Of a stretch of 64,000 nt of DNA, positions 59,201 to 64,000 are shown piece after piece. Location: positions 33,914,001 through 33,978,000 of the forward strand of contig OU612068.1 in the NCBI GenBank assembly GCA_914767715.1. Direction: 5' to 3'. Position 1 is the stretch's first letter. Every line of letters starts with the position of its first letter. Under the pieces are notes generated by a model. That model ran no database searches and was not told the DNA's origin. It saw only the letters and a list, made by a program, of their open reading frames with translations. Both the position numbers and the translations under genes were made by a program. This stretch comes from Membranipora membranacea (lineage: Eukaryota > Bryozoa > Gymnolaemata > Cheilostomatida > Membraniporidae).

Positions 59201-62200
59201 TGGTATCATTCATAGATGACATTACCAGAAGGCTAATGAGCAAGATCGATAATAACCCTGGTCATCCGCTCAGAGAGCTAATAACTTATAAGACCGGCAG
59301 GCGAACACGAGTTTCCTTGTCAACAAATATGCCTGTTTGTCAAACAGCGAAATTGATGAGATCATTTTTCTATAAGTATGGTAAATTTTAGAGTTTTATT
59401 TTAATTACTGAATGAATAACCTTGTAAATTTTTATTTTTGCATTTTATTAGAACAATTTTTTCTAGTGGAATTCTCTCCTGTGTATCATTTCATAATGAT
59501 TTTAGGAGGAAATAATAAAAGATACATACATACATACCAACACTCATAGGTCCATCCATCTCATACAGCCATCCCTGTGAACATTCATTGATCATTGATG
59601 CCAAATTTAATTTTATATCGTTGATTCTACTCAGGTTTTCATTGGAGTGTTGATCGGTTCTGTGTCCCTTGGGCAAGCTGCCCCTCTGCTAGAGAATTTC
59701 AGCAATGCCAGGGCTGCTGCAGCTTTGCTCTTCAAGACTATTGATGAGGTTGGTTTGTATCGTTGATACTGTATATATATCTCTCAAATTTAACACCCAA
59801 ATTATGGTGGAAGTGTTACTAAATAGTGGTCGGAATCAACATAGAGTTGAGAATACTCCTCATCTCATAGTGTAATTAACCTTTAAATTCCTTCTCATGT
59901 GGTCATGGGTACGTAAGCATTGCATCAGCCTGAACTCGGCAACTAAAGAAAGGTGGATACGAACACTTTGGGTCCAACTCTACACACAAACAGATTCAGT
60001 GGTGATAATTATTTCTTTGACTTTCAGCCTGTAGAGATAGACAGCTCCTCAGAAGAAGGTCTAAAACTAGAGAAACTTGAGGGTACGATCGAGTTTGAGC
60101 ATGTCAGCTTTAGATATCCTGCTAGGCAGGAAGTCCAGGTATAGTAAGCGCTAGGAGTGCCTTCTCTAGTGTTTAGTATTGTAGCAATGCATTCTAAACC
60201 TTATTATGTGGGAAATCAGACTGTGAGTTGCTTTGGTTGATAAATTGTGGCACCAAGAAGGGCTATCATTGATATTAAAAGTACATGGGTCTTGGTCAAC
60301 GACTTTATTATCATAACGGAGCAGCGAGGCCTGATTTTTACCACCAGGTGTGTCCCTAATCAGCTGGTGATGTTTTCCTATGGACTAGGACTATGTCAAC
60401 GACCGGCTTACTAGTATGTGTCACGTCTTCATTATCTTATCTTGCTATTCTTTTAGTCTAAAGTTCACAAAAGCTATCAAATCAAGCTCCAATGCCAAGT
60501 AGACCAAATATAGCTGAGAGTGTCTAGTTTTTTCCCCGCGCCTTGCCATGAATGGCACTGCATTTATTTTGGCCAAAATAAATGCGGTGTTCATGGCAAG
60601 TAGGTGACAAAAAATAGGCCATCTCAGCTATATTTAGAAACTGTAATTATAGTGCTACACAGATGGATGGTGTACATGGAAATTCATGAAGTTTGTAAAA
60701 AAGCTCGAGATTAATTTCCTAGGCTATCTTTATCGCTACCATGAAAGCATTATCCCAACAGCCAATACTTTCATCAGACTGAAATAACGTTACGTTGTGA
60801 CAAGTCATGTGACCTGCAGGGAGCCATCAAAACAAGCAAATTAACAAAATCGTTGGGAGCTTTTCTTATCTGGCTATATCTCAGGAAGTTATGCGCATCC
60901 ATCCTCAAAACTTTACAATATGTAATTTGAGACTTTGATGGATATAATGTGAAAGTATAAAGGTCATTGACAAATTAGGCCAGGAGTAGTTTAAGTGCTC
61001 AAACGGTGCAAGATGCTGGTCGAGGCATTTCATTGTCAACCACTTTCTGGTGGTTGATAATGAAATGCCTCTACCAGCATCTTGCACCGTTTGAGCACTT
61101 AAACTAGGCCAGGAGTTATGAGTGAAAAACCATGCAGAGAAGCATGATGGCTCTATGGTAATAATCTTATGAGCTGTTTTTCGATACATGGTTGCTAAAA
61201 TTAAGCAATTTCCTGTAACCTGTTCCGGCAAACATATTTGCCAGAAAGGCATCTCAGAAATTTAATTGAAGTGTGACCTCATTATATATTTGGTCAAAGT
61301 AAAAAAATGTCATCCCCCCATGAATAAATAAGAATATCCGGGTAATAATTTTGTCTTTTGACCAACCTTTTCAGGAAATTATTCCAGAGTAACTCAAAAT
61401 AATGAAGGCAAGCTACAGATTGGGTTAAGTAGTTCATCATCAGGAACAGTATCGTCGTTAGACTTCAGTCTTTCAGCCAAGTAGTTAAAGTGATGAAAAT
61501 TGAATTTCAGGTATTGGATAAGCTGAATTTATCAGTGAAGAAAGGAGAAACAGTAGCGTTGGTAGGCGAGAGCGGATGTGGGAAAAGTACAACCATACAA
61601 CTTCTACAGAGATTCTATGAATGTGAATCTGGAAAGGTTAGTGAGCGACCTTGAGTTAGCCTTGGTACCCTTGAGTTAGCCTTGGTACCCTAGAGTTAAC
61701 CTTTGTACGTATATCTGCTTAATAGAATGTTTGCCATTATCAGTAGCAGTGACATAATATCATCAGTAATAGTAATATATTAGGTAAATTCGCGCCCTTA
61801 GTATCTATATTAAATAATCAATGGAAATCCCATTTTCATGGGGAAATCCAACTGAATCCAACTTGAATTCAAGTTGTCTCCCTATTACCAATGAGGAGAT
61901 AATTCTAAGTTTCATAATTTCCCTGTTCGGTTCACTGTGGATTTTTGTGGTCAAACAGGTCATACAATGTAAGTCTGTGACACTGCCGACTTTGTTATAA
62001 TCGATGAATAAATGTAACTAATGGCACATCATTGTTCTAACTATTGTGTAGGTATTAATAGATGGTAGAGATCTGAGAGAGTATAACCTTACTTCCTTGC
62101 GTAATCACATGGGAATTGTCAGTCAGGAGCCCGTACTATTTGCCACATCTATAGCCGAGAATATCAGGCTAGGAGGCAAATGGGGCGAAGAAATATCCGA

Positions 62201-64000
62201 CACCCAAGTCCAAGATGCTGCCAAACAAGCAAACTGTTATGACTTCATCACTAAACTTCCCAAGGTTAGTCCACAATTTCCACAATACACCTTATTCTAT
62301 TATTCTGTAAATACTACTGTAAATTTACTGAGCTTTACATGAAAAAAATCTCTGGGTCATCTGTATTGTGAATTTATTCTTGTCTTATGTATGGTGATTG
62401 CAGGGCTTTGAGACTTTGGTTGGTGAGAGGGGAGTCCAGCTTAGCGGAGGGCAGAAACAGAGAATTGCGATAGCTCGGGCTCTGGTTAGAAACCCAGCTA
62501 TACTTTTGTTAGATGAGGCTACTTCTGCTCTTGATACACAGAGTGAAGCTGTGGTACAAGAAACGCTTGACAAGGTAATAAGACCTCATTGCCCTGCATA
62601 CTTCACACTGCTCACTATATGTGGCAGAGTTTCAGGGATTAAGGAGTTGCTCCCTCGTTAACAATAATATCAGTAATGTGACTAAAACAATAAACATGTA
62701 AAAACCTCATGAATACTAAGGGGAAACTGTGCATTATCGGTTGTCAATCTCTCCCTCTCTCTCACTCTCTCTCTCCAGGCTAGCCAAGGGCGTACCACTA
62801 TTGTGATCGCCCATCGCCTGTCCACTGTTAGATCAGCCAATAAGATATTTGCATTCCGAGATGGTAAAGTGTATGAGGAGGGAACACATGATGAGCTAAT
62901 GAGTAAAGAGGGAGTTTATTACTCTCTGGTCATGAGACAGTTAGAGAGACAGAAAGAAGAGAAGAAGGATGCACAGAGAGATCTGGTATAGTACATTCTC
63001 ACGCTTCATTGAGTCTATCTGTTAGAATCGTCTGGACAATAAGACGACGATGTGACGGGCATACTTACCCTTATGGTTTTTGAAGAGTTTTGCAATATCA
63101 GAGCTACAGCCTAATTTCCATGGTAATTGTAAAGGTTTTCTCATAATCATGTGTCAGCTGTATATATGTAACGTTGTGCTCATCAGTTCATTGATACTGT
63201 TTAAGATGATGAGGCAAATGTCAGCCACATCTGGTAAATCAGACCTATTGGATGTACCTGGTGGCTCTCCTGTTACTCACACTGATGCTATGGCTTCCCC
63301 TAAGTTAGCTACCAGATCTTCCAGTCTGCGCAGATCTAAGAGAATAGGAAGTATAAGGAGCCTAAAGAACGCTGCCGCTGATGGTTATATACTCGGCATG
63401 GATCAATCAACAGAGGTCTGTGTGACATTAAACATACATCTAAGCACCTATTTCAGCTTTATGTCGCCTGTATCGTATGCATAGTTGTAAGCTTGTTTTA
63501 GTGAAATGTGGCTTGCCTCATATTTTAGAATACGAATGCTTCGAATGGAGAGGTAATTCTAGTATCTGCTGTGTTCTGTTTATTATATGAGTTGTTGAGT
63601 TGTGTGTTTATGTCGCCTGATTGTTTGAGTTCCTGCTGGGCATGTTCACTCGTAGCCACCATTACCCACAGTAACCCAGTCATATCAGTAAGATCAGACT
63701 TGGAATTCACTGAGTAAATTTCAAAGGATTATGTTATTGCAATATTAGTATTATACGTGTATATGTAATAAATAAATGGTGTTTGGAGTTGCCCCTCCTC
63801 AATTTGTGTATCAAAGTCTTGAGTATACTTCGCCTATCTTGTTTTTAGGGTTTACTGTATTTCTATACTTTAAAGACAGTAGCCACCATACTCATCATAT
63901 ATAGGTTTGTATGGTTTGAATCACTTAACCATCATACTCCAGCTTGTATTGTACAACTTCTATGCTTATGAATCAGTTTGCAGATGACGAGCTAGATTTG
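50132..64000 (+). CDS. ABCB-type (P-glycoprotein-like) ABC transporter, first half; continues past window
   Basis: ATP-driven exporter of the ABCB full-transporter type, acting in a membrane. I joined 18 coding exons by GT-AG sites and phase: 50132-50210, 50413-50560, 51298-51364, 52275-52513, 53275-53384, 53762-53897, 54232-54403, 56933-57057, 57197-57368, 59635-59748, 60028-60138, 61511-61636, 62052-62264, 62404-62574, 62779-62985, 63206-63415, 63529-63552, 63977-64000. NBD1 shows Walker [11 protein letters not shown]-loop VSQEPVLF, signature LSGGQKQ, Walker [12 protein letters not shown] and H-loop IAHRLST. TMD1 includes [20 protein letters not shown] and [19 protein letters not shown] linker rich in Ser and basic residues follows, typical of full ABCB proteins. 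TMD2/NBD2 lie outside. Orthology to a specific ABCB member cannot be settled. Confidence 0.95.
50413..50560 (+). CDS. ABCB exon 2: cytosolic N-terminus
   Basis: Encodes [20 protein letters not shown] and a basic end KEKPKKG. Acceptor TTATTTAG^ATG; donor AAAGG^GTTTGT. Phases fit exons 1 and 3. No known domain. Confidence 0.75.
51298..51364 (+). CDS. ABCB exon 3
   Basis: Encodes [22 protein letters not shown], leading into the FRFADKLD start of TMD1 (the usual LFRYA/FRFA position). Confidence 0.85.
52275..52513 (+). CDS. ABCB exon 4: first transmembrane helix and extracellular loop
   Basis: [20 protein letters not shown] begins TM1. The loop includes NMSS and NWT, two possible N-glycosylation sites, as expected for the large first extracellular loop of ABCB proteins. 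Confidence 0.93.
53275..53384 (+). CDS. ABCB exon 5: TM2
   Basis: Encodes [20 protein letters not shown] then [12 protein letters not shown], the second membrane helix. Confidence 0.92.
53762..53897 (+). CDS. ABCB exon 6: first intracellular loop
   Basis: Encodes [20 protein letters not shown] and [20 protein letters not shown], the conserved coupling region (R..Y....LRQ.I.WFD). Confidence 0.95.
54232..54403 (+). CDS. ABCB exon 7: TM3-TM4
   Basis: Encodes [20 protein letters not shown] then [20 protein letters not shown], matching the ..DGxGDK.. and GWKLTLV motifs. Confidence 0.95.
55712..56070. repeat. Imperfect direct repeats in ABCB intron 7
   Basis: Two units with CAGATCTCA...AGAAGCTTGCC...TATTTA.CAGGCAGC (55778-55840 and 55867-55928), inside a wider duplication of a TCAGGTTTGCTGC...GGAAAGCAGC stretch (55728 and 56014). 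Confidence 0.75.
56933..57057 (+). CDS. ABCB exon 8: second intracellular loop
   Basis: Encodes [36 protein letters not shown], a nearly invariant ABCB stretch. Confidence 0.96.
57197..57368 (+). CDS. ABCB exon 9: TM5
   Basis: Encodes [20 protein letters not shown] and [20 protein letters not shown], the TM5 region ending FWYG. Confidence 0.95.
57505..59540 (+). mobile_element. 5'-truncated LINE in ABCB intron 9, sense orientation
   Basis: The endonuclease is absent. The reading frame starts mid-ORF2 and is shifted at least twice (near 57590 and 57885). It ends after a 3' region with a (ATAC)n tail at 59520-59538. The RT frame 57886-59391 is otherwise uninterrupted. No clear target duplication seen at the 5' end. 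Confidence 0.92.
57886..59391 (+). pseudogene. LINE ORF2 reverse transcriptase (best preserved in window)
   Basis: 501 codons. RT blocks in order: [86 protein letters not shown] (catalytic YADD), [20 protein letters not shown], then a C-terminal domain with [18 protein letters not shown] and [14 protein letters not shown]. It resembles CR1/Jockey-clade LINEs and the LINE2 copy in the intergenic region. The upstream frame 57557-57889 ([20 protein letters not shown]) belongs to the same ORF2, so the copy is dead as it stands. Confidence 0.92.
59635..59748 (+). CDS. ABCB exon 10: TM6
   Basis: Encodes [20 protein letters not shown] and [14 protein letters not shown], end of TMD1. It is separated from exon 9 by an intron holding a LINE. 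Confidence 0.95.
60028..60138 (+). CDS. ABCB exon 11: start of NBD1
   Basis: Encodes [35 protein letters not shown]; the aromatic A-loop is the Tyr of FRYPAR. Confidence 0.95.
60506..60635. repeat. Palindromic element in ABCB intron 11
   Basis: Ends AAATATAGCTGAGA and complement; an inner perfect palindrome GCATTTATTTTGGCC and complement; and a CTTGCCATGAA/TTCATGGCAAG pair between. Imperfect overall, about 130 bp. Confidence 0.8.
60988..61104. repeat. Near-perfect hairpin (57-nt arms) in ABCB intron 11
   Basis: Arms start AGTTTAAGTGCTCAAACGG and pair with two mismatches around a loop of about 5 nt. Flanked by a 12-bp direct repeat TAGGCCAGGAGT (60976-60987, 61105-61116). Confidence 0.93.
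61511..61636 (+). CDS. ABCB exon 12: Walker A
   Basis: Encodes [37 protein letters not shown], with Walker [10 protein letters not shown]. Confidence 0.97.
62052..62264 (+). CDS. ABCB exon 13: Q-loop
   Basis: Encodes [20 protein letters not shown] and [20 protein letters not shown], with the Q-loop glutamine in VSQEP. Confidence 0.97.
62404..62574 (+). CDS. ABCB exon 14: signature and Walker B
   Basis: Encodes [20 protein letters not shown] and [20 protein letters not shown], with ABC signature, Walker B and D-loop. Confidence 0.98.
62779..62985 (+). CDS. ABCB exon 15: H-loop and NBD1 end
   Basis: Encodes [20 protein letters not shown] and [20 protein letters not shown], followed by a charged [12 protein letters not shown] pyrimidine (CTCT)n stretch precedes the acceptor. 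Confidence 0.97.
63206..63415 (+). CDS. ABCB exon 16: linker
   Basis: Encodes [20 protein letters not shown] and [20 protein letters not shown], a Ser/Arg-rich linker with RRSKR and RSSS patterns, where known P-glycoproteins are phosphorylated. Confidence 0.85.
63529..63552 (+). CDS. ABCB exon 17: 24-nt microexon (tentative)
   Basis: Eight whole codons (NTNASNGE) between TATTTTAG and GTAATTCT, in frame with both neighbours. It could be optional or not an exon. Confidence 0.5.
63977..64000 (+). CDS. ABCB exon 18 start (cut by window end; tentative)
   Basis: After ATGAATCAG the phase-0 frame reads FADDELDL, an acidic stretch typical of the end of the linker. The next possible acceptor would hit a stop. 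Confidence 0.5.

Noticed and set aside
59491-59676. 61-codon minus-strand frame overlapping ABCB exon 10
   Set aside because: Antisense shadow across the LINE tail and the exon.
60988-61104. MicroRNA precursor
   Set aside because: The hairpin is too long and too perfect for a typical pre-miRNA and is flanked by direct repeats, so a young foldback insertion is more likely; left open as a finding.

Overview
This is eukaryotic nuclear DNA from a metazoan, most likely an invertebrate. It is AT-rich, and both host genes are split into many short exons with GT-AG introns. The species cannot be fixed from the sequence. A class IX (RA-domain) myosin places it in animals, and the high density of non-LTR retroelements, MITEs and foldback elements fits a sponge or another early-branching or marine invertebrate (inference, low confidence).

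Two host genes flank the window and point away from each other. On the minus strand, 19043 down to 12, lies an unconventional myosin IX gene (MYO9-like). I resolved 22 consecutive coding exons with matching phases: N-terminal RA domain, the whole motor (P-loop, switch I, switch II, SH1/SH2 helix), converter, IQ neck and a charged helical tail. The expected C1 and RhoGAP part lies beyond the left edge. On the plus strand, 50132 to the right edge, lies the first half of a P-glycoprotein-type ABCB transporter. I resolved 18 coding exons: cytosolic N-terminus, TMD1, NBD1 with all ATPase motifs, and the linker. TMD2 and NBD2 lie beyond the right edge.

Between them are about 31 kb (19044-50131) in which I see no intact host gene. 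The right two thirds is a layered transposon graveyard. A decayed LINE (called LINE2 here), running about 26.3-44.9 kb, was broken by four or more insertions: a 12.8-kb element with ~420-bp terminal inverted repeats (element A, 26577-39355, 8-bp target duplication), a Harbinger-like MITE (40907-41596), a TA-flanked MITE with a tRNA-like core (F, 41891-42264), and a 2-kb foldback with a satellite-like core (E, about 42278-44287). Element A was itself hit by a 9.2-kb element with ~425-bp inverted repeats (element C, 27001-36159, 5-bp duplication) and by a 364-bp insertion (D). Element C contains two LINE tails, a broken P-element/THAP9-like transposase gene with a MITE in its coding exon, and a hairpin element with a perfect 8-bp duplication. 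A second, shorter relative of A (element B, about 46598-49480) shows what A looked like without C.

The strongest leads for something undescribed are the A/B and C families. They are large elements with long inverted repeats, arrays of short iterated motifs near their ends, and (A/B) a Pol III tRNA-like module inside each arm, and I could see no transposase of their own. The introns of both host genes also carry minisatellites, MITEs, a LINE and a near-perfect 57-bp-arm hairpin.
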